Below are positions 36,065 through 45,630 of a stretch of 64,000 nucleotides of DNA, one piece after another. The notes below the pieces were generated by a model. That model was not told the DNA's origin and did no database searches. It saw only the letters and a list, made by a program, of their open reading frames with translations. The translations under genes were made by a program, and so were the position numbers. This DNA is from Pseudoalteromonas sp. MMG007. Its GTDB lineage: Bacteria; Pseudomonadota; Gammaproteobacteria; Enterobacterales; Alteromonadaceae. Position 1 is the first letter of the stretch, and every line of letters starts with the position of its first letter. The stretch covers positions 1 to 64,000 of the forward strand of contig NZ_JAGJEI010000002.1 in assembly GCF_018100985.1 (NCBI RefSeq). Direction: 5' to 3'.

Positions 36065-37396
36065 ATGTTAAATAATAAAAAAACTAAATTTGCAGTTAGT
36101 TTAATTGCAGCTGCTATGGCAGCATCTACTCCTGCCCAAGCAGAAGTTTCAGATTACTTAGATCGACTTGAAGTTAACTTTCTTGCTATGCAAAACTTTC
36201 AGTCGATTCAAGCTAAAGATGGTGCTTTTCGTCCTGAAGACGAAGAACAATCGTCTGGTTTTGGTCGCATCCGTGCCAACTTAATGCTGAAATTTCATAT
36301 CAACGAATTTATTACTGCAGATATAGACATTGCTGAAGAGCCAAATGACTTTGGTGGCGAGGATCGTGACTTTTCGTTTCATAATGACTTCGCGGGTGTT
36401 GAGTTTGATTTATTTGGCTTGACCGATAACATACGTGAAAACGAAAACCTTACGCTTCGTTTAGGTAACATTGGTGGCTCACCATTTCAGTTTAAAGGCT
36501 TTCAAGACGGTGCAGATAACCAAGGTAATGCCCTTATTGGTAACGGCATGACCGATTATGCAACTGCTGAAAACGGCGCGCAATTAAGCTACACAAAAAA
36601 CTATGATAGTGGCTTGATCCGCTCTTACAATGTAACTGGCCATATTACTACTTCTAGTTTTGGCGAAGCATTTCAAGAAGACAGAGGTTATAATTACCGC
36701 CTTCAAGGTACATTAGAATTTGAAGGTGGTTTTAAAGCAGGCCTTAACTATCTTCAAGCAAATCAAGGTGACCAATTACGCTTTGAAAATGGTGTAGCAA
36801 GCCTTGATGGTGTAACTACTACGAACTACCGTTTTGGTGATGGTGAAAACTACAACTTCTCAGCTTCACCTTCAAATGAACGTGATACCCACGTAGGTGT
36901 TATGCCTGGTCTTGATCAAACAACCATTCAGTTAAACCTAGCGTACCAACCATCTCCTCAAACAAGTGTTATTTTAATGCTTGGTAAATCATCAGACGAT
37001 TTTACTTTTGCAGATGCTGCAGGTAATGCAGTCGCAGGCATTACTTACTTTGGTAACGCAAGTGGTGTTGCAGATGCAAACGGAACAACGTATGACTCTA
37101 ATAGCGTAATTGAGGGCGAAAGCTCAGTTCAATATTATGTTGTTGAAGCTCAGCAATACATTATTCCAGAAAAACTTTACGTAGCAGCACGTTACGCAGA
37201 AGCTGAAAACACTTCAGATCTTATTTCTCAAAACGATAACACCGTTGAGCGTTTACAAGTTGCCGCAGGTTACTGGTTTAACGACAGCACTCTTCTAAAA
37301 GTTGAATATGTAAACCAAGAAGAAGGTGCAAACTCCGGTGGCCAAATTGGTACTGGTTTTGATGGATTCACCTCAGAAATCTCAGTTAAATTTTAA
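36065..37396 (+). CDS. Outer membrane porin-like protein, probably for sugars/polyols
   Basis: 443 residues. Start 36065 is chosen because GAGAG precedes it and a signal peptide follows (FAVSLIAAAMAASTPAQA, cleaved before EVSDYL). An upstream in-frame ATG (35984) lacks both. The mature protein is a beta-barrel: alternating hydrophobic strands, many aromatic residues, and a C-terminal strand ending EISVKF with Phe last, the outer membrane insertion signal. It is the first gene before an ABC uptake operon, so it probably brings the same substrate through the outer membrane. It is not clearly in a named porin family. Confidence 0.78.
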   Translation: MLNNKKTKFAVSLIAAAMAASTPAQAEVSDYLDRLEVNFLAMQNFQSIQAKDGAFRPEDEEQSSGFGRIRANLMLKFHINEFITADIDIAEEPNDFGGEDRDFSFHNDFAGVEFDLFGLTDNIRENENLTLRLGNIGGSPFQFKGFQDGADNQGNALIGNGMTDYATAENGAQLSYTKNYDSGLIRSYNVTGHITTSSFGEAFQEDRGYNYRLQGTLEFEGGFKAGLNYLQANQGDQLRFENGVASLDGVTTTNYRFGDGENYNFSASPSNERDTHVGVMPGLDQTTIQLNLAYQPSPQTSVILMLGKSSDDFTFADAAGNAVAGITYFGNASGVADANGTTYDSNSVIEGESSVQYYVVEAQQYIIPEKLYVAARYAEAENTSDLISQNDNTVERLQVAAGYWFNDSTLLKVEYVNQEEGANSGGQIGTGFDGFTSEISVKF

Positions 37397-37402
37397 ATAA
37401 GG

Positions 37403-37461
37403 AGCAAGTGTTAGCTTGCTTTTAATGGCAATAATCATCCTTTAAAGATGATGGTTATTGC
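37403..37461 (+). terminator. Two hairpins between porin and binding-protein genes
   Basis: Hairpin one: AGCAAG/CTTGCT (37403-37420) followed by TTT. Hairpin two: GCAATAATCATC and GATGATGGTTATTGC (37428-37461). Together they likely act as a partial terminator or mRNA stabiliser that lets the porin be made in greater amount than the downstream genes. Confidence 0.65.
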
Positions 37462-37539
37462 TTATCGCTTTATTTAGTAGGGCGTTTAGCACTTAATTTA
37501 TTTAAGCGTCTTATTTAACATATTCTTGAGGGTTCCCCC

Positions 37540-38847
37540 ATGAAAACTAAACTATTAATGCTAGCATGCGGTGTTATGGCAATGAGTAATGCCGCCGCAA
37601 AAGAAACCATTACCATCGCAACTGTAAATAATGGTGACATGATCACCATGAAAGAGTTAAGTAATAACTTTGAAAAAAAATACCCAGACATCTCATTAAA
37701 ATGGGTAACACTTGAAGAAAACATTTTACGCCAACGTGTAACTACCGATGTAGCGACAAAAGGTGGCCAGTACGACGTAATGACTATTGGTACTTATGAA
37801 GTGCCAATTTGGGGAAAACAAAACTGGCTAACTGAGCTTGATGATTTAGGCGAAAACTACGATGTTGATGATTTACTGCCTGCCATTCGTAGTGGTTTAA
37901 CGATAGATAACAAATTATATGCAGCACCATTTTACGGTGAAAGCTCTATGGTTATGTATCGTACTGATCTGATGGAAAAAGCAGGCCTTGAAATGCCAAA
38001 AGCACCGACCTGGAGCTTTATTCAAAAAGCAGCAAAAGCAATGACCAATAAAGAAGACGGTATATACGGTCTTTGTTTACGTGGTAAAGCAGGTTGGGGC
38101 GAAAATGTTGCATTAATTACCTCAATGGCTAATTCATTTGGCGCACGCTGGTTTGATGAAAACTGGAAACCCCAATTTAATACACCACAGTGGAAAGAAA
38201 CACTTCAATACTACGTAGATGTAATGAAAGAGTCAGGCCCTGCGGGTTCATCAGCAAATGGCTTTAACGAAAACTTAGCATTATTTCAAACCGGTAAATG
38301 TGGTATTTGGATTGATGCAACCGTAGCCGGCGCATTTGTTACTAACAAAAAAGACTCTGAGGTCGCAGATAAAGTGGGCTTTGCACTCGCTCCTGATAAC
38401 GGCTTAGGCAAACGCGGAAACTGGCTATGGTCATGGACACTTGCTATTCCATCGAGTAGTAAAAAATCCGACGCAGCTATGAAATTTATTAGCTGGGCTA
38501 CGTCTAAAGAATACAGCCAGTTAGTTGCTGATAATAAAGGGTGGGCAAAAGTACCGCCAGGTACACGCGCATCTCTTTATGAAAACGAGCAATATATGAG
38601 TGCAGCACCATTTGCACAAATTACGCTTGATTCAATCAACTCAGCAGACCCTAAAAACCCTACTGTAAAACCTGTGCCCTATGTTGGTATTCAGTTTGTA
38701 GCCATTCCTGAGTTTCAGGGAATTGGAACCGCAGTTGGGCAGCAATTTTCAGCTGCACTCACTGGGCAGATGACCGTTGAGCAAGCGCTCAATGCATCAC
38801 AACGCTTAGTTGAACGCACAATGCGAAAAGCTCGCTACCCAAAATAA
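37540..38847 (+). CDS. ABC transporter substrate-binding protein, polyol (mannitol/sorbitol) type
   Basis: 435 residues. Signal peptide about 1-20 (MLACGVMAMSNAAA). Extracellular solute-binding family 1 domain: KETITIATVNNGDMITMKEL, DVMTIGTYEVPIWGK, GFNENLALFQTGKCGIWID. The closest recognisable relatives are SmoE/MtlE-type binding proteins for mannitol, sorbitol or arabitol. It binds the ligand in the periplasm and delivers it to the two permeases downstream. GAGGG lies upstream of the ATG. The preceding porin and the SorC regulator support a polyol or sugar substrate, but no dehydrogenase or kinase gene is present to specify it. Confidence 0.88.
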   Translation: MKTKLLMLACGVMAMSNAAAKETITIATVNNGDMITMKELSNNFEKKYPDISLKWVTLEENILRQRVTTDVATKGGQYDVMTIGTYEVPIWGKQNWLTELDDLGENYDVDDLLPAIRSGLTIDNKLYAAPFYGESSMVMYRTDLMEKAGLEMPKAPTWSFIQKAAKAMTNKEDGIYGLCLRGKAGWGENVALITSMANSFGARWFDENWKPQFNTPQWKETLQYYVDVMKESGPAGSSANGFNENLALFQTGKCGIWIDATVAGAFVTNKKDSEVADKVGFALAPDNGLGKRGNWLWSWTLAIPSSSKKSDAAMKFISWATSKEYSQLVADNKGWAKVPPGTRASLYENEQYMSAAPFAQITLDSINSADPKNPTVKPVPYVGIQFVAIPEFQGIGTAVGQQFSAALTGQMTVEQALNASQRLVERTMRKARYPK

Positions 38848-38857
38848 ATCAGTAGGC

Positions 38858-38950
38858 AGGTAAGTTCTCAACTTACCTCGTATTTAATGTCAGCATTAGC
38901 TAAGAATTATAGTGAAGCCCACACTGGGCTTTACTAGGGATAATGCTGAC
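38858..38950 (+). promoter_or_regulatory. Structured intergenic RNA element between binding protein and permease
   Basis: Three stems: AGGTAAGTT/AACTTACCT (38858-38878), then GTCAGCATTA (38889-38898) paired with TAATGCTGAC (38941-38950), enclosing AAGCCC/GGGCTT (38915-38931). Such structures between a binding protein gene and membrane-protein genes typically stabilise the upstream mRNA and lower downstream expression. The right arm ends 3 nt before the ribosome-binding site region of the permease. Confidence 0.65.
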
Positions 38951-38970
38951 TTTTGAAAGGTCACCACACT

Positions 38971-39843
38971 ATGGCAACGACACAATCACGTACGCTTGCA
39001 CGCATGATGCTATTCCCTAGCGTAATTTTATTACTCGGTTGGATGATAGTACCTCTGTGCATGACATTGTATTTCTCATTTGTAGATTACAACTTACTTA
39101 TACCTGGAGAGCGTGAATTTGTAGGCTTTTTAAACTATGAATTCTTTTTAACTGATCCAGCATTTTTTGAATCATTTTTTAACACCCTTTACCTAGTAAC
39201 GGGTGTATTAGCCATCACTATTTGTGGTGGTATAGGGTTAGCCATTCTTCTCGACCAAGCAATATGGGGACGGAACTATGTACGTATTATGGTTTTAGCG
39301 CCATTTTTTGTTATGCCGACAGTATCGGCATTAGTATGGAAAAACATGCTAATGAACCCTGTAAATGGTTTATTTGCTCACTTTGCAATATGGCTTGGCT
39401 TAGACCCCATTGATTTTTTTGCACAAATGCCTTTGTTTTCAATCATTATTATTGTGTCTTGGCAGTGGCTTCCATTTGCAGCGCTGATTTTACTTACTGC
39501 TATTCAGTCGTTGGATCGTGAACAGTTAGAAGCTGCAGATTTAGATGGTGCAGGGCCTTTTAGCAAGTTTTTTTACATTGTTTTACCGCACTTATCACGT
39601 GCAGTTACCGCTGTAATATTAATTGAAACTATTTTTTTACTGTCTATATTTGCTGAAATTTTAGTTACTACCAGTGGCGGGCCAGGTTATGCCTCTACCA
39701 ATATCACTTACTTAATCTATACCCAATCGCTATTACAGTTTGATGTGGGCGGCGGATCAGCAGGGGGCATAGTGGCAGTTATCATTGCCAACATAGTAGC
39801 CATATTTTTAATGCGCCTTATTGGCAAAAACTTGGAGGGTTAA
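38971..39843 (+). CDS. ABC transporter permease 1 (polyol type)
   Basis: 290 residues, six predicted transmembrane helices, binding-protein-dependent transport domain. The EAA loop is EAADLDGAGPFSKFFYIVLP (about 189-208), which contacts the ATPase. The ATG at 38971 is chosen for the AAAGG 12 nt upstream. An in-frame ATG 18 nt upstream would add KGHHTMA-like residues. It partners with the next permease; the stop is 3 nt before it, suggesting tight coupling. Confidence 0.9.
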   Translation: MATTQSRTLARMMLFPSVILLLGWMIVPLCMTLYFSFVDYNLLIPGEREFVGFLNYEFFLTDPAFFESFFNTLYLVTGVLAITICGGIGLAILLDQAIWGRNYVRIMVLAPFFVMPTVSALVWKNMLMNPVNGLFAHFAIWLGLDPIDFFAQMPLFSIIIIVSWQWLPFAALILLTAIQSLDREQLEAADLDGAGPFSKFFYIVLPHLSRAVTAVILIETIFLLSIFAEILVTTSGGPGYASTNITYLIYTQSLLQFDVGGGSAGGIVAVIIANIVAIFLMRLIGKNLEG

Positions 39844-39846
39844 TTC

Positions 39847-40677
39847 ATGGCTATTGCATCAACCAAACAATCAAAAATAATTTATACCCTTGCTGCGTGG
39901 ACGATCAGTGGGATGATTTTCTTCCCAATTTTATGGACACTAATCACAAGCTTTAAAACAGAAGCGGAAGCTATTTCAGCAACTCCTGCGTTATTTGCAT
40001 TCGATTGGACGCTTGAAAACTATCAAGATGTATTAGCACGTTCGCCTTATTTTGATCACTTTTGGAACTCAGTTGTTATTTCACTTGGTTCAAGTTTATT
40101 AGGACTAATGATTGCCGTACCTGCAGCATGGTCAATGGCATTTGTGCAAACTAAAAAAACTAAAAACCTATTAATGTGGATGCTTTCTACAAAAATGTTA
40201 CCACCAGTTGGTGTGTTAATTCCGATTTACTTATTGTTCAGAGACTTTGCACTACTTGATACCAAGCTTGGCTTAGTCATAGTAATGACATTAATTAACT
40301 TACCAATAATGGTGTGGATGTTATACACCTATTTTAGAGAGATCCCAGGGGAGATTTTAGAAGCATCACGTATGGATGGCGCAACAATTGGCGAAGAAAT
40401 ATTTCATGTTTTACTCCCAATTGCCTTACCAGGTATTGCCTCAACATTACTATTAAACGTAATTTTGGCTTGGAATGAAGCATTTTGGACACTTATATTA
40501 ACTGCTGCAAATGCCGCACCGTTAACGGCATTTATTGCCAGTTACTCAAGCCCTGAAGGGTTATTTTACGCCAAATTATCGGCAGCTTCTGCCATGGCCA
40601 TTGTGCCAATATTAATTCTGGGTTGGTTTAGTCAAAAACAATTAGTGCGCGGCTTAAGCTTTGGCGCAGTAAAGTAG
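39847..40677 (+). CDS. ABC transporter permease 2 (polyol type)
   Basis: 276 residues, six transmembrane helices, the second subunit of the heterodimeric channel. The EAA loop is [21 protein letters not shown] (about 170-190). It is MalG/SmoG-like in length and layout, with a cytoplasmic start and a C-terminal [11 protein letters not shown] typical of this subunit. Only a few bases separate it from the first permease and 10 nt from the ATPase gene. Confidence 0.91.
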   Translation: MAIASTKQSKIIYTLAAWTISGMIFFPILWTLITSFKTEAEAISATPALFAFDWTLENYQDVLARSPYFDHFWNSVVISLGSSLLGLMIAVPAAWSMAFVQTKKTKNLLMWMLSTKMLPPVGVLIPIYLLFRDFALLDTKLGLVIVMTLINLPIMVWMLYTYFREIPGEILEASRMDGATIGEEIFHVLLPIALPGIASTLLLNVILAWNEAFWTLILTAANAAPLTAFIASYSSPEGLFYAKLSAASAMAIVPILILGWFSQKQLVRGLSFGAVK

Positions 40678-40687
40678 GAGAACACAC

Positions 40688-41701
40688 ATGGGCAGCATCA
40701 CACTAAAAAAAGTAACTAAAAACTTTGATGAAGTAAACGTAATAAAACCGCTCGATTTAGAGATTAAAGACGGTGAATTCATTGTATTTGTTGGGCCATC
40801 AGGCTGCGGTAAATCAACACTTTTACGTATGATTGCAGGGCTTGAAGACACAACAAGTGGCAATATTGAAATAGACGGACAAGACGCAACACACACACCA
40901 CCTGCTAAACGTGGTTTGGCAATGGTATTTCAGTCTTACGCTTTATACCCGCATATGAGTGTGCGAAATAATATTGCTTTTCCACTAAAACGTGCAAAAG
41001 TAAGCCCAGCTGAAATAGAGTCTAAAATTGCAAACGCCGCTAAAATATTAAATTTAACAGACTACTTAGACCGTAAACCAGGTCAATTATCTGGTGGTCA
41101 GCGTCAACGTGTAGCAATAGGGCGTGCAATTGTAAGACAGCCATCGGCATTTTTATTCGATGAGCCACTGTCAAATTTAGATGCATCGCTTCGTGTAAAT
41201 ATGCGTTTAGAAATATCTGAGTTACATAAAAGCTTAGCTACAACAATGATTTATGTTACTCACGACCAAGTTGAAGCCATGACAATGGCTGACAGAATCG
41301 CAGTATTTAATGGTGGAATTATAGAGCAAGTAGGAACACCACTTGAGCTATACCAACACCCGGTAAATAAATTTGTAGCGGGCTTTATTGGCTCTCCAAA
41401 AATGAACTTTATTGATGTAACTAACGATAGCAATGCGCAAACACAAAGTTTAGGTGTACGCCCAGAGCACTTTGAAATTTCCACTGACTCTGGTACTTGG
41501 CAAGGTACTGTAGGTGTTATAGAGCACTTAGGTTCTGAAAGCTTTTTACATGTAACCATTGAAGATGGCAGTACAGTAACGGTAAAAGCTGATGGCGATT
41601 GCCCTTTAAAATACGGTGATACTATTTACTTAAGTGCGCCTGAGCATAAAGTACATCGCTTTGATAAAAACGGCTTAACTATTAAAAATGCTGCACCTTA
41701 A
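40688..41701 (+). CDS. ABC transporter ATP-binding protein (MalK/UgpC/SmoK type)
   Basis: 337 residues. Walker [10 protein letters not shown] (about 37-45), Q-loop in [14 protein letters not shown], signature [14 protein letters not shown], Walker [13 protein letters not shown] and H-loop [10 protein letters not shown]. The C-terminal part (about 235-337) is a TOBE/regulatory domain with GVRPEHFEI, as in MalK-type importers. It powers the two permeases. A strong hairpin terminator follows. AGGAG lies 7 nt upstream of the ATG. Confidence 0.95.
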   Translation: MGSITLKKVTKNFDEVNVIKPLDLEIKDGEFIVFVGPSGCGKSTLLRMIAGLEDTTSGNIEIDGQDATHTPPAKRGLAMVFQSYALYPHMSVRNNIAFPLKRAKVSPAEIESKIANAAKILNLTDYLDRKPGQLSGGQRQRVAIGRAIVRQPSAFLFDEPLSNLDASLRVNMRLEISELHKSLATTMIYVTHDQVEAMTMADRIAVFNGGIIEQVGTPLELYQHPVNKFVAGFIGSPKMNFIDVTNDSNAQTQSLGVRPEHFEISTDSGTWQGTVGVIEHLGSESFLHVTIEDGSTVTVKADGDCPLKYGDTIYLSAPEHKVHRFDKNGLTIKNAAP

Positions 41702-41715
41702 AGCGTAAAAATACA

Positions 41716-41755
41716 CCAATACTTTATACTCTCACGTTTACGTATAAAGTATTGG
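41716..41755 (+). terminator. Hairpin terminator of the ABC transporter operon
   Basis: CCAATACTTTATAC and GTATAAAGTATTGG form a perfect 14-bp stem with a 12-nt loop, followed by TTATTAAG. It separates the transporter operon from the regulator gene. Confidence 0.7.
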
Positions 41756-41901
41756 TTATTAAGTTAATGTGACACTTCGGCATTTTATAAATCAATGATA
41801 TATTTACGAATATTATAAAATGATTAATTGCGGTGTATTTTAGTAATTTATCTAAAATTATCGAACCCAAGGACACAATCCTTTGATATTAAGAGGTTTA
41901 A

Positions 41902-42861
41902 GTGGCAAAGCTATCAAATACAGAAATACGTAAGCTTGATGATGCAGCAAGAGCAGGGTGGTTATATTACGTTGCGGGTAAAACCCAAGACGAAATAGCT
42001 AAAAAGCTAAATGTATCTCGCCAATCTGCACAGCGAATGGTCGCTTTATCGGTAAGCCAAGGGCTAATTAAAGTCAGGCTTGAACACCCAATTGCTAAAT
42101 GTATGGATTTAGCTGAAAAAATAAAAAATCGTTTTGGGTTAGAGTCATGTGAAGTGGTACCAAGTGACGGATCAGATCCAAATTCTACTGTTGGTTTGGC
42201 ACAGGCTGGCGCGGCAGAAATTCAGCGCCATTTAAAATCAGAAACACCAAAAATATTAGCTATGGGAACTGGGCGTGTGTTACGTGCCTGTGTTGATGAA
42301 TTACCAACACTTGATTGTAGCCAACATAAAGTAGTGGCCATGCTTGGTAATATGGCACTTGATGGTTCGGCGTCACCATACGATGTTGTGGTAAGAATGG
42401 CTGAGCATATCAATGCAAAGCATTATCCAATGCCATTGCCTGTATTACCAAGAAGTGTTGAAGAAAAACAACAACTTCATGCACAGCATAATATTACCAG
42501 CAACTTAAAACTGGCTACTAAAGCTGATGTTACATTTGTAGGTGTAGGTAGCTTAGGTGAAAAATCGCCACTGCATATTGATGGATTTATTGATGAGCAA
42601 GAACTTAAAGAGCTACAAAATTTGGGTGCCGTTGGCGAAATGATTAGCTGGGTTTACGATAAAAGTGGCCAACTAATTGATTGCACGGTAAACCAACGTG
42701 TTGCCAGTACGCCTTTAAAAATTGAAGAAAATAAACAAGTATACGCAATTGCTGCTGGCGAAGATAAAGTTTTAGCAATACTTGGCGCTGTTAGGTCTAA
42801 TATGATCAGCGGATTAATTACTAACGAATACACAGCAGAAAGGTTGTTAAGTATTGAATAG
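41902..42861 (+). CDS. SorC/DeoR-type sugar-sensing transcriptional regulator
   Basis: 319 residues. An N-terminal HTH (about 17-60): KTQDEIAKKLNVSRQSAQRM, then a SorC sugar-binding domain (about 65-319) with AMGTGRVLRACVDELP, FVGVGSLGEKSPLHIDGF and ISGLITNEYTAERLL. The start is a GTG preceded by AAGAGG at 5 nt. It most likely controls the ABC polyol uptake operon directly upstream in response to a phosphorylated or free sugar; the effector is unknown. It has its own promoter region after the operon terminator. Confidence 0.92.
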   Translation: MAKLSNTEIRKLDDAARAGWLYYVAGKTQDEIAKKLNVSRQSAQRMVALSVSQGLIKVRLEHPIAKCMDLAEKIKNRFGLESCEVVPSDGSDPNSTVGLAQAGAAEIQRHLKSETPKILAMGTGRVLRACVDELPTLDCSQHKVVAMLGNMALDGSASPYDVVVRMAEHINAKHYPMPLPVLPRSVEEKQQLHAQHNITSNLKLATKADVTFVGVGSLGEKSPLHIDGFIDEQELKELQNLGAVGEMISWVYDKSGQLIDCTVNQRVASTPLKIEENKQVYAIAAGEDKVLAILGAVRSNMISGLITNEYTAERLLSIE

Positions 42862-43490
42862 TAATCAGCTAAATTTTAAAACTCGTATAGCAGCGTATTT
42901 AAATAATTAGGAATATATAAATTTAATTAAGTTTTTCAGCTATTTAGAAATTACGAATTCAAGACAGTTGTTATAGCTGTTGTAAGTAGTTACATGAAGC
43001 ACTAATTTTAAATTAATAAAACACATGTATAAAGCTAGCTTATGTCCGATACCGTCTAGTATTGGACATTGAAGGAGTGTTATTAACACTCCTTTTTAAA
43101 TACTCATTAACTGCCTATAATTTATATTATGTTAAATAAGGTGGTTTATTATAATAGTAAGATAAAGTGCTTCATTATTTTATGTATATAACCCCTATTT
43201 TCATCTGTTTTTATCTAGATCTGGCTTATATTTGTAATCACTCTTTAATTATCATTATTGCCAGTTTTAAATTATGGGTAATATTATTTCATCTAAGTTG
43301 GCTACACCTACAAATGTAATATCCATTAATAACTAAATTATAAATTTTATCAACTCTCTAGTTAACTAATACTTAAGTTAACAAATGGCTAAGGATAAAA
43401 TTAAACATTATCACTTAATGGTTTTTGCGTTCTTAGTTTTCCTATTTAAAAAGCTCTATTTTAATTAAGGTCTGTAACTATGAGTTTTAA
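42862..43490. other. Intergenic region with two stem-loops
   Basis: About 630 bp after the regulator gene. No reading frame is supported. It contains the two-hairpin structure at 43042-43097, a possible small RNA, and otherwise AT-rich DNA. Confidence 0.5.
43042..43097 (+). ncRNA. Candidate small RNA end: two hairpins with a T-run
   Basis: First hairpin: ATGTCC and GGACAT with ATAC/GTAT inside (43042-43069). Second hairpin: AAGGAGTGT/ACACTCCTT (43072-43094), followed by TTT(TT). The second is a good Rho-independent terminator, about 180 nt after the regulator stop. It either ends the regulator transcript or a small RNA; a candidate promoter TTGTAA-N17-TAATTT is at about 42979-43007. Confidence 0.45.
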
Positions 43491-43524
43491 AAGCCTCAAA
43501 TAAATACACTTCAATTTGAGGCTT
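43491..43524. terminator. Terminator downstream of the nuclease gene
   Basis: AAGCCTCAAAT and ATTTGAGGCTT form an 11-bp stem with a 12-nt loop. On the minus strand it follows the nuclease stop by about 20 nt. Confidence 0.75.
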
Positions 43525-43545
43525 ATGTTTTTATAATTTAAGTTT

Positions 43546-44322
43546 CTAGTTACAGCCCAACTCAGTTCTTAAACCAAACACTGATGATTCAATTGTTTGC
43601 GCGTTGTTGTAGGATAAATTTGGCATGACGTTAATACCAGCACGTAATTCAACTTCATCAATACTTACTTGCGTATTACAAAAATTATCACTGCGGCTTG
43701 CTGATTGTTCCATAATAAACGCCGATGCTTTAATTGTGCTACCAGACTGCTCCATCACAATTTTAAAATAACCACTTGGTATTGTATGTGCTTCATTAGC
43801 TTGCGGTAATACTGCAAAGTAATATTCGTACAACGGCCCGGTTACTACGTATAAATCATTGCCATTACTAACATGATTTCGCACTGCGGTTTCAAGCGTA
43901 ACCCATGGGCCCTGATTTAATGCAGATGATTGCGGCGTAATATTAGAAAGCAAGTTTGTTAGTTTCCAATCAGCCGTATTACTAAAAGATGCTAATGGGA
44001 CTTGATGGCCTCTATCTGTATCTATTGTTGCGTACGCATCGGTATAATCACTAGGTTCTAACGTGTAGTGGGAATATAAATCTGGATCAGCTTTCCAACT
44101 TCTATTTCTAGAGGGTCCACTCATAGTTTTGGTAGTTACATGGTATGCAACCCAATCAGCAAACTTTGTATATCTATTATTTTTTAATGTATAAATACTT
44201 CGCTCAATTGTGTTGCCATTATTTAAGCCCGTTGGGCAACCTTGTAAACAATTAGCTGCGTTTGCACCATGAGTGAAACATAAACCTGTAAGTACTATTG
44301 ATGCCTTTATTATTGTCTTGAT
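43546..44322 (-). CDS. Secreted DNA/RNA non-specific endonuclease, non-standard ATC start
   Basis: 258 residues if begun at ATC (44322-44320), giving a signal peptide that starts KTIIKASIVL and ends HGANA. GAGG sits 8 nt upstream and no ATG, GTG or TTG occurs in frame near it. The first in-frame ATG (44124) would delete the signal peptide and the conserved TKFADWVAYHV segment. The catalytic region has DRGHQVPLASF (His of the DRGH motif), then W..TN..SNITPQSSALNQGPW with LE downstream, the standard ββα-metal nuclease of NucA/NUC1 type. It digests extracellular nucleic acid. The start may reflect a mutation of ATG to ATC or a genuine rare start; the body is intact. Confidence 0.8.
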   Translation of the reverse strand: MKTIIKASIVLTGLCFTHGANAANCLQGCPTGLNNGNTIERSIYTLKNNRYTKFADWVAYHVTTKTMSGPSRNRSWKADPDLYSHYTLEPSDYTDAYATIDTDRGHQVPLASFSNTADWKLTNLLSNITPQSSALNQGPWVTLETAVRNHVSNGNDLYVVTGPLYEYYFAVLPQANEAHTIPSGYFKIVMEQSGSTIKASAFIMEQSASRSDNFCNTQVSIDEVELRAGINVMPNLSYNNAQTIESSVFGLRTELGCN

Positions 44323-44805
44323 TGTTATATCCTCAATTTAAAGAGGATGAAAATTAACAGCTCATTATTACAATAATATTTAATTAACTACATGTTTTTA
44401 AACATAAAAGTAAAATAATAATATTAGCCTAGGTTATTGGTGTTAATTAAGCACAAGTTAAAAACATACAAGCGCCCTACCTATCAATTGAGTTTTAATC
44501 ACCTTGAGCAGCGCTAATAACCAAAGGTCTAATGGCGAGCTGTCTCTGAATACAAAGGTTAAATTACACAGATTTTCATTATGTTAAATTGACCGCTAAT
44601 CGATTTCACTAAGGTGTATAACTACAATAGCTCACCAAAAACACACATTTTCTGGCTTAATATTGAGCAAATTTTGATGTCAGATACATTTTAGGTAGGA
44701 TTTTTACTTTAAATATCGTGTTTTTAACTCAGTTAAGTATAGAACGCCCATAAATCTAACAAGGCATAACTGCCTCGTTAGATTGCTAATATACAACTTT
44801 AAGAT
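44323..44805. other. Intergenic region between nuclease and hydrolase genes
   Basis: About 480 bp with the nuclease promoter, one terminator hairpin, and no supported gene. Confidence 0.5.
44753..44784 (-). terminator. Hairpin terminator of the alpha/beta hydrolase gene
   Basis: AATCTAAC...AGGCA pairs with TGCCT...GTTAGATT around a TAAC loop, one unpaired base on each side. It lies 20 nt after the hydrolase stop on the minus strand. Confidence 0.7.
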
Positions 44806-45630
44806 TTAAAACGTTTTACCTTTTAAAAAGTCGCCTATTAATAGAGCTATTTTTTCAGGCTGTTCATCTAAACACCAATGCCCTGTTTTTTCTAACCATA
44901 CAAGTGAAGAGTTAGGAATGGTTTGCTCTAACATGGGGGCGTATTTAGGTTTTTGAAAGTTATCTTCTTCCCCCCATAAAATGAGGGTCTCATGCGGTAA
45001 GCTTTTAAGTTCACCTGCAATTGCTTGCGTGTACTCTTTATTTAAACGGCGCATATTAGCAAACAATGCAGCTTTACCTTGCTCGTTACTCCATTGTGCT
45101 AAATAAACTTTTTTTAGTTCATCAGTCATTATACTTTTATCGTATACGCCTTTAGGCATAAAATCTTGTAGTGTATTTACAAATTCATCAACCGTTGTTT
45201 TTTCCTCAATACCAGGCTCAAGTAATGGTTCAAATTCTGGAATTGGCCAAGAGTCAAAACATATACTGTCGATTAAAATTAGTCCGTTCACTTTTCCAGG
45301 GTGATTTAATGCAATCAACTGTGCAATCCCACCACCAATATCGTGTGCTGCTATATGAGCTTTAGTGATGCCAAGGGAGTCCATAAACTTGGTAATTATT
45401 CTGCACTGCGCATTAATAGAAACATCTGTATCTTCAGGCATATCTGATTCACCATAATTTAGTAAATCAGGCGCAATCACTTTGTGTGATTTAGCAAGCT
45501 CAGGAATAATATTTCGCCATAAATATTTATTGGTAGGTATACCATGCAACAATAGTAATGGTGTGCCTTCCCCTACTTCTTGATATGCAATGTGATGACC
45601 TTCAACGCTAACGAACTGTGTCTTACTCAT
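44806..45630 (-). CDS. Alpha/beta-hydrolase, haloalkane dehalogenase-like
   Basis: 274 residues. Oxyanion motif LLLLHGIPTNKYLW (about 25-38). The nucleophile is Asp in AAHDIGGGIAQL (about 99-110), as in haloalkane or haloacetate dehalogenases, instead of Ser. The acid is in ILWGEEDN (about 220-227) and the His in KTGHWCLDEQP (about 250). It probably hydrolyses a C-halogen, epoxide or ester bond in the cytoplasm; the substrate is unknown. No partner genes are in the same direction. A ribosome-binding AAGGA lies 11 nt upstream. Confidence 0.82.
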   Translation of the reverse strand: MSKTQFVSVEGHHIAYQEVGEGTPLLLLHGIPTNKYLWRNIIPELAKSHKVIAPDLLNYGESDMPEDTDVSINAQCRIITKFMDSLGITKAHIAAHDIGGGIAQLIALNHPGKVNGLILIDSICFDSWPIPEFEPLLEPGIEEKTTVDEFVNTLQDFMPKGVYDKSIMTDELKKVYLAQWSNEQGKAALFANMRRLNKEYTQAIAGELKSLPHETLILWGEEDNFQKPKYAPMLEQTIPNSSLVWLEKTGHWCLDEQPEKIALLIGDFLKGKTF

